In this document: piece after piece, positions 55,849 to 64,000 of the stretch | Position numbering within the stretch: the first letter of the stretch is position 1 | Layout of the letters: the number at the start of each line of letters is the position of its first letter | NCBI RefSeq assembly: GCF_009826895.1 | Contig: NZ_WUMV01000003.1 | Coordinates: forward strand, 248,001-312,000 | DNA from: Stappia sediminis | GTDB lineage: Bacteria; Pseudomonadota; Alphaproteobacteria; Rhizobiales; Stappiaceae | DNA: 64,000 nucleotides | Direction: 5' to 3' | Program-made: the position numbers and the translations under genes | The notes under the pieces: model-generated | What the model was told of the DNA's origin: nothing | Database searches by the model: none | Seen by the model: the letters and a program-made list of their open reading frames with translations, nothing else

Positions 55849-58800
55849 GTGCTGAGCGGGTTCTTCATCAATCGGCCGATATTCGCGACGGTGCTTGCGA
55901 TCGCCATCGTTCTGGTGGGATCGGTCTCCATGCCGTTTCTGCCCATTGGGCAGTATCCGCCGATCTCCCCGCCGACAGTGGCCGTCTCCGCGACATTCAC
56001 CGGGGCCAACGCCCGCGTGGTGGAGGCAAGCGTGACCAGCCCCCTGGAAGAGCAGATCAACGGCGTGGAGGGCATGGTCTACATGTCCTCCGTCAGCGCG
56101 GATGACGGCACGGTCACGATCACCGTGACCTTCGAGACGGGCTACGATCTCGATATTGCCGCCGTCGACGTGCAGAACCAGGTCGAAATCGCCGAATCCC
56201 AGCTACCGGCCGAAGTGGTGCAGGCCGGGATCACCGTCACGAAACAGTCGAGCGATCTCACCATCGTTCCCAACCTTTATTCGCCGGACGGGCGTTACGA
56301 CTCTCTGTTCATCAGCAACTACATCAATATCCACGTGCTCGACGTCCTGAAACGCATCCCCGGTGTCGGCGAAGTCAACATTTTCGGCGAGCGCAAGTTC
56401 GCCATGCGCATCTGGCTCGACCCCGAAAAGATGGCGAGCCTCGGTGTGACCGTCGAAGACGTCTCGACCGCGATAAGCGAGCAGAACCAGGTCGTTGCCG
56501 CCGGATCCCTCGGCCAGCCTCCGGCGCCAAAGGATCAGGTGTTCCAGTTCGCGTTGACGACGCTGGGCCGCCTTGAAACGGCCGAGCAGTTCGCGGAAAT
56601 AATCGTGCGCGCCGAGCCGGACGGAAGGATCGTGCGCATCGGCGATATCGGCCGCGTCGACCTTGGGGCCGAACTCTACGACGAAACGGCCAACGTCAGC
56701 GGCGAACCGGCCCTGCCGATCGGCCTGCTCCAGTTGGCCGATGCAAACTCGATCCGGCTGGCGGACCAGGTCGTGGCCGAAATGGACCGTCTGTCCAACA
56801 GGTTTCCGGAAGGCCTGGAGTACGAAATCATCTACGACACGACACGCTTCGTTCGCGCGTCGATCAAGGAGGTGCTGACGACGCTCGCGATCGCCATCGT
56901 GCTGGTGATCTCCGTCATTTTTGTGTTTCTGCATGGTATCCGCACGACGTTGATCCCGGTAATTACCATCCCCGTCTGCCTTGTGGGCACGCTTGCCGCC
57001 TTGCTGGCGCTCGGGTTTTCGATCAACACGCTGACGCTGTTCGGCCTGGTTCTCGCCGTGGGGCTTGTGGTCGACGATGCCATCGTGGTCGTGGAAAACG
57101 CCGTCCGTCACATGCAAAGCGAGACCATCGATGCCCGGCTCGCCGCCGCCAACGCCATGAAGCAGGTGACGGCACCCATCATCGCGACGTCCCTGGTGCT
57201 TATGGCGGTCTTCGTTCCCGTCGCCTTCACGCCCGGGATAACCGGCAAGCTCTACGAGCAGTTCGCGCTTACGATCGCCTTTGCCGTTGCGATATCCGCC
57301 TTCAACTCGCTGACCTTGAGCCCGGCGCTTTGCGGCGTGCTGCTGCGTGCCGAAAACAAGCGGCAGGGCGCGCTTTCCCGGAGGTTCGATGCCGGCTTCA
57401 TGCGCCTCGGCAAGGGGTATGAGCGCGTCGTCGGCTATCTGGTGCGACGGTGGGGCATCGTCGTCGTCCTGTTCGTGCTGGCGCTCGCCGGAACCGGATA
57501 CCTCTTCAAGACGGTGCCGACCGGCTTCGTGCCGCCCGAGGATCAGGGCTATTTCATCGTTTTCGTACAGACCCCGGAAGGCACGTCCCTGCAGCGCACA
57601 CAGAAGGTGGTGGACCGGGTCGAGAAGGAGCTGATGGACACGCCCGGAATGGAGCATGTCGTCACCTTCGGCGGCTTCAGCCTGATCAATTCGAATTCGG
57701 CGCCCAATGTCGGCACGCTGTTTCCCGTCCTCAAGCCATGGTCCGAGCGCCGGCGCGCGGATGAGCAGCTTCTCACGCATATCCTGCCGGCCCTGAACGC
57801 CAAATTCTCGCAGATCCCGGACGCGGAGATCGTCGCCGTCAACCCCCCGGCGATCCCCGGCCTGAGCGCCACGGGAGGATTTACGTTCGAGCTGCAGGAT
57901 TATTCGGGCGGCTCGCTTACGGAACTTGAAACCGTCGCAGGGGAATTGATCGCGGAAGCCTCCAGGAGACCCGAACTCGCCGGCCTGTTCACCACATTCT
58001 CGGCCCGTACCCCGACTTACCGTATCGACCTCAACCGCAACAAGGCGCTCAGCGAGGGTGTCTCGCTCGATCAGGTATTCGCCGCGTTGCAGACCTATCT
58101 TGGCGCTTATTATGTGAACGATTTCAACAAATTCGGCCGTGTCTACCGGGTCTATGTGCAGGCCGAGGCGGACGCCCGCGCAACCGTTGAGGACATTTCG
58201 AGGATCCATGTGCGCAATGCCGCCGGGGACATGGTTCCCCTGAGCGGTCTCGTCAGTCTTCATGAAGAGGTCGGCGCTCGCAATATCACGCATTACAACC
58301 TCTTCCGGTCCGCCCCGATCAATGGCGAACCGGCACCGGGCTTCAGCTCCAGCCAGGCCATCCAGGCCATGGAGGAGGTGGCGGAAAAGGTGCTCCCGGA
58401 CACCATGGGCTTCGAGTGGACGGGCAACGCCTATCAGGAGATCAAGGCCGGCAACGTCCTTCCCTATATCTTCGCCCTGGCGCTTGCCTTCGTCTTCCTG
58501 TGCCTTGCCGCGCAGTACGAGAGCTGGTCCATGCCCTTCATGGTCATTCTGGCGGTGCCGCTCGCCATGCTCGGCGCGCTTGGCGCACAGGCCCTGCGGG
58601 GACTGGAAAACGATATCTACTGCCAGATCGGCCTCATCATGCTGATCGGCCTTGCGAGCAAGAACGCCATTCTCATCGTCGAGTTCGCCCGCCGCCGGCG
58701 CGCAGAGGGGCTAGGCATTGAAATGGCCGCGATGGAGGCTGCAAGGATCCGGCTCCGGCCGATCCTGATGACCGCATTGGCCTTCATCTTCGGCGTGGCG

Positions 58801-58968
58801 CCTCTGGTCTTCAGCAGCGGAGCGGGCGCGGGCGCGCGTCATTCGCTCGGCACCGCCGTATTCGGCGGTATGTTCGCAGCCACCCTGCTCAGCCTCTTCG
58901 TGGTGCCGGTATTCTATGTGCTGATCGAACGGTTCAGGGCGCGCCGCGACCGTGTATCGGAGGGCTGA
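55849..58968 (+). CDS. RND efflux pump inner-membrane permease (HAE1 family)
   Basis: 1039 aa with GTG start at 55849, normal for AcrB/MexB-type permeases. It begins LSGFFINRPIFATVLAIAI, has 12 membrane segments and the two large periplasmic loops. The TM4 proton-relay LVVDDAIVVVENAVRH carries the paired Asp residues, and GFVPPEDQGYFIV is a porter-domain landmark. It pumps drugs or lipophiles out with a membrane-fusion protein and an outer-membrane channel. Its fusion partner is encoded convergently next door, which is unusual. No TolC gene is visible. Confidence 0.95.
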   Translation: MLSGFFINRPIFATVLAIAIVLVGSVSMPFLPIGQYPPISPPTVAVSATFTGANARVVEASVTSPLEEQINGVEGMVYMSSVSADDGTVTITVTFETGYDLDIAAVDVQNQVEIAESQLPAEVVQAGITVTKQSSDLTIVPNLYSPDGRYDSLFISNYINIHVLDVLKRIPGVGEVNIFGERKFAMRIWLDPEKMASLGVTVEDVSTAISEQNQVVAAGSLGQPPAPKDQVFQFALTTLGRLETAEQFAEIIVRAEPDGRIVRIGDIGRVDLGAELYDETANVSGEPALPIGLLQLADANSIRLADQVVAEMDRLSNRFPEGLEYEIIYDTTRFVRASIKEVLTTLAIAIVLVISVIFVFLHGIRTTLIPVITIPVCLVGTLAALLALGFSINTLTLFGLVLAVGLVVDDAIVVVENAVRHMQSETIDARLAAANAMKQVTAPIIATSLVLMAVFVPVAFTPGITGKLYEQFALTIAFAVAISAFNSLTLSPALCGVLLRAENKRQGALSRRFDAGFMRLGKGYERVVGYLVRRWGIVVVLFVLALAGTGYLFKTVPTGFVPPEDQGYFIVFVQTPEGTSLQRTQKVVDRVEKELMDTPGMEHVVTFGGFSLINSNSAPNVGTLFPVLKPWSERRRADEQLLTHILPALNAKFSQIPDAEIVAVNPPAIPGLSATGGFTFELQDYSGGSLTELETVAGELIAEASRRPELAGLFTTFSARTPTYRIDLNRNKALSEGVSLDQVFAALQTYLGAYYVNDFNKFGRVYRVYVQAEADARATVEDISRIHVRNAAGDMVPLSGLVSLHEEVGARNITHYNLFRSAPINGEPAPGFSSSQAIQAMEEVAEKVLPDTMGFEWTGNAYQEIKAGNVLPYIFALALAFVFLCLAAQYESWSMPFMVILAVPLAMLGALGAQALRGLENDIYCQIGLIMLIGLASKNAILIVEFARRRRAEGLGIEMAAMEAARIRLRPILMTALAFIFGVAPLVFSSGAGAGARHSLGTAVFGGMFAATLLSLFVVPVFYVLIERFRARRDRVSEG

Positions 58969-58974
58969 GCGTGC

Positions 58975-58996
58975 ACCGGCTTCTTTATTAGCCGGT
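58975..58996. terminator. Hairpin between convergent RND genes
   Basis: ACCGGCT (58975-58981) and AGCCGGT (58990-58996) form a 7-bp stem with an 8-base AT loop, lying in the short gap between the two convergent stop codons. It may terminate transcription from both sides; the T-rich tail is weak. Confidence 0.6.
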
Positions 58997-60180
58997 TAAT
59001 TTGCTTTCGGCTTTTCGCCGGCAGGCGCGGCTTGCGCTTTGCCGGCACCGGCTGAAGGCGCCTTCGCGATCTCCACATGCTCACCGCCGCGGATTTTCTG
59101 CAGGCCCTCGATGACGACCTTTTCGCCCGCCCTGACCCCTTCTTCGACGATGTAGCGACTTTCATGAGCCGGACCCAGCTTGACGTTTCGCCGTTCGGCC
59201 ATCCCGTCTTTGCCGACGACGAAAAGGTAGTGACCGGCCTCGTCTTCGGCGATCGCCTCCGCCGGGACCAGTATCGCATCGTGGTTGTCCGCGAGCGTCA
59301 CGCTTACTTCCACATATTGGCCGGGCCGTTGCGTCTTGTCCGGATTCGGGATGACCGCGCGCATCTTGATCGTGCCGGTGCCGGCGTCGACCTGATTGTC
59401 GACGAAGTCGATGGTCCCCTCGTGGGGGTACGCAGCGCCGGATGCCAGTTTTATGGAAACCTTCAAGGGGCCCTTCGCATGATAAGGGGCCATTTCCTGG
59501 TAAATCGCTTCACTCGGGCTGAAATAGACGTGGAGCGGGTCCAGCTGGACAAGCGTGGTCAGCAACGTGTTCTCCGCGCTTACCAGATTGCCGATATTGA
59601 CCTCGGTGTTGCTGATGCGGCCGTCGATCGGCGCGGTGATCGTCGTGTATTCGAGATCGAGCCGGGCATTCCTCAACGCCGCCTTGCTGGCCGCAACCTC
59701 GCCAGCCGCCTGCAGGGCCTCGCTCTGCGCGGATTCGTATTCCTGGACGGAGGCGAAACTGTCTTTTTGCAGCTTTCCATAGCGGTCGAGCTGCTGCTGG
59801 GCGAACTTCAGCCTTGCCTGATCCTGCTCCAGATCCGCCTCGAATTTTTCGACTTCGGCATGATAGGGCCGCTGATCGATGACGAAAAGGACATCGCCTT
59901 TCCTGACATCCGCTCCTTCGGTAAAAGGCCTCTCCTGCAAGTAGCCCTGCACCTTGGCGCGAATTTCGACAAGTTTCACCGCTGCCGTTGTCCCGACGAA
60001 CTTGCGCATCAGCGGAACCCGCGCGGCCTCGGCCTCGGCAACCTGCACCACATGCTTCGGCGGCTGTTTGCTCTCGGGCTTGCTTTCGTTGCAGCCGGCC
60101 AGGAGCGGCGGAACGCAGATCAGGATCAAGGCCGGTCCGCGAATGGAAATCATCCAATCACGTCGATTGTTCGTTTCCAT
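58996..60180 (-). CDS. RND efflux membrane-fusion lipoprotein
   Basis: 394 aa; an ATG at 60153 (MISIRGPALI) is an alternative start that fits the signal peptide better. Lipoprotein signal with lipobox LLAGC. The HlyD/AcrA layout follows: half-lipoyl (FVGTTAAVKLVEIRAKVQGYL), a coiled-coil hairpin (about 95-165), second half-lipoyl APIDGRISNTEVNIGNLV, beta-barrel, and a membrane-proximal domain ending in an Ala/Pro/Lys tail. It links the RND permease to an outer-membrane channel. Confidence 0.92.
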   Translation of the reverse strand: METNNRRDWMISIRGPALILICVPPLLAGCNESKPESKQPPKHVVQVAEAEAARVPLMRKFVGTTAAVKLVEIRAKVQGYLQERPFTEGADVRKGDVLFVIDQRPYHAEVEKFEADLEQDQARLKFAQQQLDRYGKLQKDSFASVQEYESAQSEALQAAGEVAASKAALRNARLDLEYTTITAPIDGRISNTEVNIGNLVSAENTLLTTLVQLDPLHVYFSPSEAIYQEMAPYHAKGPLKVSIKLASGAAYPHEGTIDFVDNQVDAGTGTIKMRAVIPNPDKTQRPGQYVEVSVTLADNHDAILVPAEAIAEDEAGHYLFVVGKDGMAERRNVKLGPAHESRYIVEEGVRAGEKVVIEGLQKIRGGEHVEIAKAPSAGAGKAQAAPAGEKPKAN

Positions 60181-60506
60181 GGTTCGTGTCCTCGACTTGC
60201 GCTCGAACGCTTTCGTGGCAGGCGCTCCGGATTCAATATGCTCCAGACGATCCTGCGGCGGTTCGGTTGCCCGGGCGTCGGGCTTTTCGGCGCATGCGGT
60301 TTTTCATTGTGGCCGGCCTTTCCACCCATGCCGTGTTGCCGCAAGGGCATTATGCCAAAAAGCCGGCTCAGCCGCTGCCGAAATCAGGAGTATGCAAATC
60401 GGGTCGGGCAAAAGCCGGATCCGCGGGCGGGACCGCAATTCGCTGCAGCCTATCCGCCTTTCGGGTATGTTGATCGGCCAGATGCGAGGGACGGCGCGAG
60501 GCCTGC
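60181..60506. other. Intergenic region between fusion-protein and membrane-protein genes
   Basis: 326 bases between divergent genes, no supported gene. One short plus-strand frame starting near 60306 begins with a hydrophobic stretch (MRFFIVAGLSTHAVLP) and ends within 60 codons; it may be a gene remnant but has no visible ribosome-binding site. Confidence 0.35.
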
Positions 60507-61166
60507 ATGAAACCGTCACGAATCCTGCTGATCGGTATCCTGGCGACCGGCGCTTTCTACGTCGCCGGATTTGTGGCGTTGGGCGCTTCTTTTCCGACCG
60601 TGGATTCGACCGGAAAAGAGGTCATCGAATGGTTCTCGAATAACGGTGCGAGGGCGCGGCTCTATGCCTGGACGGCCGCGTTCGTGTCGGCAGGCCTTGC
60701 TGTTTTCGGCGGACAGGTTTCGGCCCTGCTTCCCGTGCCACATCGCTATATCTTCATGGCCGGCGTGCTTGGATTCGCAATAACGGCGCAGGTTCAGGCC
60801 TGGTTCTGGGCGGGGCTGGCGCTTTATCCGCAAGATCTCGATGCTGCCGCTGCCCGCACAATCTTCGTCATACCCGCTTATTGGGGCCCGCTGGTCAACG
60901 GATCGACAGTCACGATGGCACTCCCGATAGCGGCTTTGGGGCTAGGCGGTTCGCCTATCGTTCCACGCTGGCTTGTCTGCTTGAGCGCCCTGTTTTTGCT
61001 CGAACAAGCCGTTGAAACGGTCACCGTCTTCGGACGGACGGGGTTCATTGCGCCGGGTGGCACGATGAATGTCTATCTTGGCGGGACCATCGGGTTTGTG
61101 TGGGTCGGCGGGATCGTCCACTGGGCGATCGGCCGCCTTGAGCGGGCCGATCAGGGATCGGGGTAG
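60507..61166 (+). CDS. Integral membrane protein of unknown function
   Basis: 219 aa, ATG at 60507. About six membrane segments, starting with ILLIGILATGAFYVAGFVAL, and short loops. The pattern resembles DUF4386-like membrane proteins, an uncertain match. No catalytic motif is seen. It is isolated: divergent from the fusion-protein gene and convergent with the sulfotransferase-like gene. Confidence 0.7.
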   Translation: MKPSRILLIGILATGAFYVAGFVALGASFPTVDSTGKEVIEWFSNNGARARLYAWTAAFVSAGLAVFGGQVSALLPVPHRYIFMAGVLGFAITAQVQAWFWAGLALYPQDLDAAAARTIFVIPAYWGPLVNGSTVTMALPIAALGLGGSPIVPRWLVCLSALFLLEQAVETVTVFGRTGFIAPGGTMNVYLGGTIGFVWVGGIVHWAIGRLERADQGSG

Positions 61167-61181
61167 CGGCTGCCGCGCGCA

Positions 61182-62195
61182 TCATTTTCGGCCGCGGTTT
61201 ACCCAGAGATGGCGCGCAATTGCGTAAATATCCTCTTTGGACAGGTCCGCGTCTTCCGCAATAGGCACGTCTTTCATGTCGAAAAGCGGGCCTTCGTCAT
61301 CCGGGAAATACTCATTCTTCAGTATTTCATAGCTATCTGCATAATATTCTCGAATTGAATTCGCGGCAACTGGCGAAAGATTGAATCTCGATTCGCATGG
61401 AAAAGTCGCAAGTGTGTCGACTATATTTCCCCGTTGCGGATTGAATTTACCATTCTCGATCCTTGGGAGTATTTTGTTCATCTCCCTGAGAAAGAGTAAC
61501 GACTTGAGCCCCATCGACTCGTTCTTTTGCTGAGGCTTTATGGAATTTTCGTATTCCAGGCCGGTAATCGCGCAGAAGTCGGCTATGACATCGCCGTCAA
61601 AAAGATGTTTTCGGTCATAGCGGCGCAATGTCACCGCGTCGCGTCCGAATACCTCGGCCCAGCGCCGCACCATCGACAGCCAGTCGGCCATGTTATACAG
61701 CCGTGGCGATGGTTTTCTGGGAAATTCGCTTTTGCCGCCACTCTTGATTACGGTTGAATACCAGCTCGCGAAGAATTCCGCTGGCTCGCGAATGTAAAGA
61801 ATGATGCGAATATCGTCTGTAAATCTGGATAGAAGATCTCTAAGCCGTTCTATTTCTTCGATAGTGGACAAGCGCGAGCTGCAATGTTCGTTGCAGAAGA
61901 TTATCCGGCTCGGGTCCGAGGTTTCTATTTCGTTCAGCAGTTCGTTCTCGAAATTCAGGCGGAAAGCGGAGACGCTTTCGAACTTGCTCGCGCCGCACGT
62001 AATGCGCAGTTCTTCCATTCCCCTGCCGGCATCCAGGGCATAGGCGGACAGGGCGACGTGGTTGACGTTTCCCGGCGCTTTGGGAAACGAAATTCCCTGA
62101 AGCGCCAGCAATTCCCGGTTCGCGCTCAACCAGTACTGAAGAGATGTCGTTCCCGTCTTTTCCGCACCGATGTGCAGCCATATACATTGCACCAT
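61182..62195 (-). CDS. Sulfotransferase family protein
   Basis: 337 aa from the ATG at 62195; the frame extends to 62399 with no better start. The N-terminus has the PAPS 5'-phosphosulfate loop IGAEKTGTTSLQYWL, and IRIILYIREPAEFFASWYS carries the 3'-phosphate-binding Arg/Ser region, the usual pair for sulfotransferases. No signal peptide. Likely sulfates a carbohydrate or lipid. Base composition is visibly lower in GC than flanking genes, suggesting recent acquisition. Unlike the sulfatase at 46330, this one would add sulfate. Confidence 0.8.
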   Translation of the reverse strand: MVQCIWLHIGAEKTGTTSLQYWLSANRELLALQGISFPKAPGNVNHVALSAYALDAGRGMEELRITCGASKFESVSAFRLNFENELLNEIETSDPSRIIFCNEHCSSRLSTIEEIERLRDLLSRFTDDIRIILYIREPAEFFASWYSTVIKSGGKSEFPRKPSPRLYNMADWLSMVRRWAEVFGRDAVTLRRYDRKHLFDGDVIADFCAITGLEYENSIKPQQKNESMGLKSLLFLREMNKILPRIENGKFNPQRGNIVDTLATFPCESRFNLSPVAANSIREYYADSYEILKNEYFPDDEGPLFDMKDVPIAEDADLSKEDIYAIARHLWVNRGRK

Positions 62196-62737
62196 TGCCT
62201 GTTTGCTCAGCAGTTTGTTGACCCAACCAGGGTCCAGGCCCCGAGCCCCGGATGCCTTTCGGTGGATCGCGCCGAACGCTTCGCACAATGCCCGCGTTGC
62301 CGCCCGCTTTCCGCCGAAGCGCAGCTGCGGCTTCGTCGTGTTCAAATGCTCCGCCACACAGTCAAAGGGTTCTTTTTGGCATTTTTGGTACAGGCGCATT
62401 TCCTCGCGATCGCGCTAGCCGGCGGCGTTGCCGCTTACGCAAAAGTCGGCGAGGCGGTGACCGACGTCGAAATCGGGTCGCTCGCGGGCCATGCGAAGGT
62501 GGGCGCGCTCGGGCGTGTCGGCCTGGCGCCGAATTGTAATCGTACCGGTTTCACAAACGACATGAAGACCGGTCGGCGATGTGTTGGCGCGTGAGCCAGT
62601 AGCAGGAACGCAATGTTGGATGCCTTAGGGGAAGTTAACGTATTGAGTCGAGCGCCCAAAGCGGGTAAGCCGGATAAAAGAAAAGCGTCGTAACGGCTTC
62701 AGGGTTGGGGGAGTGAATTCATAAGGGAGGAAATATC
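62196..62737. other. Intergenic region upstream of the ABC importer
   Basis: 542 bases without a supported gene, except that the sulfotransferase frame continues to 62399 and could start there. Two minor frames (62435-62659 minus, and the tail of a plus frame) lack recognisable features. AAGGGAGGAAAT before 62738 is the ribosome-binding site of the next gene. Confidence 0.45.
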
Positions 62738-63787
62738 ATGGGCAAGACTATCTTCCAGTGTTGCGCGCGCAACAGTATTGCACGGCTGATCGCCAGCGCG
62801 GTTGTCGGCACAACACTTCTCTTCGCGGCTCCGGGAATCTCGCATGCGGGCAAAATTACAGTTTACACCTCCTACGAGGAGGATGAGCTGGCGGCATTCC
62901 TCGACGCGATGAACAAGGACTTGCCGGATGTCGAGGTCGACGTTCTGCGCCTGTCGACCGGCGATCTCAGGGCCCGCATGTTGGCCGAGGCCGACAATCC
63001 CAAGCATGATGTCATTTGGGGATGGGCTGCGACCTCGATGGTCGACCCCCGCATTATGGAGATGCTCGAACCTTATTCGCCGGAAGGTATCGACAAGGTG
63101 CCGGCGCGCTTCCGCGACAAGGACGGCTACTGGTTCGCCACCACGGGCTACATGGGCGCGTTCTGCGTCAACAACGAGGAGATGGCCAAGGACAATCTGG
63201 CGATGCCATCGTCGTGGCAGGACCTGATCAAGCCCGAATACAAGGGCAAGCTCGTAATGCCGAACCCGGCAAGCTCGGGCACCGGTTATCTGCATGTCGC
63301 CTCGATCCTGCAGATGATGGGAGAGGAGAAAGGCTGGGCCTATCTCGACGAACTCGACAAGAACATGGACCAGTACATCAAGTCCGGCTCGAAGCCCTGC
63401 AATGCGGCAAGTGCCGGCGAAAATGCCATCGGCATCTCCTTCGCCTTGCGCGCCATCAAGAACATAGACGAGGGTTATCCGATCACCATGGTGATCCCAA
63501 GTGAAGGGGCCGGCCACGAGCTGGAAGCCAATGCGCTGATGAAAACCTCGCAGAACAAGGAAGACGCAAAGAAGTTTCTTGACTGGACCGTCTCGAAGAG
63601 CGCCGAGGCCGAATACAACAAGTGGAAGTCGATCGTGACGATGCAGGGCCGGGACATGCCGGAGAAGTTCAAGAAGGCGGGTCTGCCTGACGATATCTCC
63701 ACGGTGCTGTTCGAGGTTGACTATGCCTGGGCTGCGGAAAACCGCGACCGCATCATTGCCGAGTGGCAGAAGCGCTACGAGAAGTGA
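62738..63787 (+). CDS. ABC transporter substrate-binding protein (2-aminoethylphosphonate/iron(III) type)
   Basis: 349 aa, with AAGGGAGGAAA upstream of the ATG. A signal peptide ends near GISHAGKI, and the mature protein opens KITVYTSYEEDELAAF, the type of binding protein used for ferric iron or 2-aminoethylphosphonate. Landmarks are LLSTGDL-like VLRLSTGDLRARML, DVIWGWAATSM, KGKLVMPNPASSGTG and GISFALRAI. The phosphonate-type assignment is from general family likeness. A hairpin and an ABC ATPase gene follow. Confidence 0.8.
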   Translation: MGKTIFQCCARNSIARLIASAVVGTTLLFAAPGISHAGKITVYTSYEEDELAAFLDAMNKDLPDVEVDVLRLSTGDLRARMLAEADNPKHDVIWGWAATSMVDPRIMEMLEPYSPEGIDKVPARFRDKDGYWFATTGYMGAFCVNNEEMAKDNLAMPSSWQDLIKPEYKGKLVMPNPASSGTGYLHVASILQMMGEEKGWAYLDELDKNMDQYIKSGSKPCNAASAGENAIGISFALRAIKNIDEGYPITMVIPSEGAGHELEANALMKTSQNKEDAKKFLDWTVSKSAEAEYNKWKSIVTMQGRDMPEKFKKAGLPDDISTVLFEVDYAWAAENRDRIIAEWQKRYEK

Positions 63788-63794
63788 GATGATC

Positions 63795-63820
63795 GGCGGG
63801 GCGGCGCGAGCAGCCCCGCC
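63795..63820 (+). terminator. Hairpin between binding protein and ATPase genes
   Basis: GGCGGGGC (63795-63802) and GCCCCGCC (63813-63820) form a perfect 8-bp stem with a 10-base loop and are followed by TTGCC. It is likely to reduce read-through so that the binding protein outnumbers the membrane complex. Confidence 0.6.
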
Positions 63821-63838
63821 TTGCCATTGGGGGTCTCC

Positions 63839-64000
63839 ATGTTCCTGAGCCTGCGCGGCGTCACCAGGCGCTTTGGCTCTGTGTTGGCGGTGGATCACGT
63901 CGACCTCGACCTTTCCGAGGGCGAATTCGTCTGTTTTCTGGGGCCGTCAGGTTGCGGCAAGACGACCTTGCTGCGTCTTGTCGCCGGGCTGGAGATACTG
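63839..64000 (+). CDS. ABC transporter ATP-binding protein (N-terminal part, runs off right edge)
   Basis: 54 codons from the ATG at 63839. It begins [19 protein letters not shown] and contains Walker [19 protein letters not shown], the spermidine/iron/phosphonate class of importer ATPase. It is the energising subunit for the binding protein just upstream. Permease genes presumably follow outside the window. Confidence 0.9.
   Translation, partial: MFLSLRGVTRRFGSVLAVDHVDLDLSEGEFVCFLGPSGCGKTTLLRLVAGLEIL

Noticed and set aside
56203-58293. 696-codon minus-strand open frame
   Set aside because: Antisense of the RND permease, with His/Arg/Asp-rich low-complexity translation.
60306-60473. Short plus-strand frame with a hydrophobic start between the fusion-protein and membrane-protein genes
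   Set aside because: No ribosome-binding site, no recognisable family, and a truncated end; kept only as a possible remnant in the spacer note.
62435-62659. 74-codon minus-strand frame before the ABC binding protein gene
   Set aside because: Pro/Ser/Thr-rich without domain features and no start signal; looks like translated noncoding DNA.

Overview
The window is GC-rich (roughly 60-65% by eye), densely coded DNA from an alphaproteobacterium, most likely of the order Hyphomicrobiales (Rhizobiales). The evidence is gene content and order: an MJ0042 zinc-ribbon gene divergent from ftsE-ftsX; a tsaD | hemC-hemD-mitofilin-hemY cluster; DUF2125, EVE, YciI and ETF-beta lysine methyltransferase genes; an opgG-opgI-opgH operon; a CtrA-type TTAA-N7-TTAA site; and palindromic intergenic repeats of rhizobial style. 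It looks like a chromosomal segment. I see no rRNA, CRISPR, phage or insertion sequence. One tRNA (Thr, anticodon CGT) is present.

Layout. 1-6300: cell-envelope and division genes (ftsE, ftsX, a YdcF-family protein, plsC), a ChaC-like gamma-glutamylcyclotransferase and a DUF2125 protein. 6300-13100: a minus-strand run with two GNAT acetyltransferases, leuB, a methyltransferase, a PLP serine/threonine dehydratase, a TauE/SafE permease and an M20 amidohydrolase. 13200-17400: a compact minus-strand operon, tsaD, NUDIX, gpsA, yciI-like, EVE and a METTL20-type methyltransferase. 17400-22800: hemC, hemD, the bacterial Mic60/mitofilin homologue and hemY. 23300-24850: tRNA-Thr, then a truncated globin and a PAS-class III adenylate cyclase as a two-gene unit. 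25100-33400: an SDR gene, an FMN-dependent glutamate-synthase-like protein, and a TRAP transporter (dctP-dctQ-dctM) with an enolase-superfamily dehydratase, facing a LacI-type regulator across a perfect 16-bp palindrome; this reads as a sugar-acid uptake and catabolism locus. 33600-35700: an FAD-linked oxidase and a YaiI/DUF188 protein. 35990-39700: osmoregulated periplasmic glucan synthesis. 39800-45200: a P2A (Ca2+-type) ATPase and a large exported SH3 repeat protein. 45200-48300: an exported HAD phosphatase, an arylsulfatase and a small unknown protein.

The most unusual part is 48600-55600. A membrane TPR/FlgO-like regulator faces a three-gene minus-strand operon made of a class III cyclase-FlgO-like-TPR protein, a vanadium-haloperoxidase-type PAP2 enzyme with an 11-unit Gly-Gly-Phe N-terminal repeat, and a subtilisin-like protease without a signal peptide. 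I know of no described pathway with this combination and offer it as the best candidate for a new system.

55850-64000: an RND efflux permease and its membrane-fusion partner in convergent orientation, a membrane protein, a lower-GC sulfotransferase, and the start of a phosphonate/iron-type ABC importer that runs off the right edge. Very long antisense reading frames (for example opposite the subtilase, the RND permease and the SH3 protein) are composition shadows and were not annotated.
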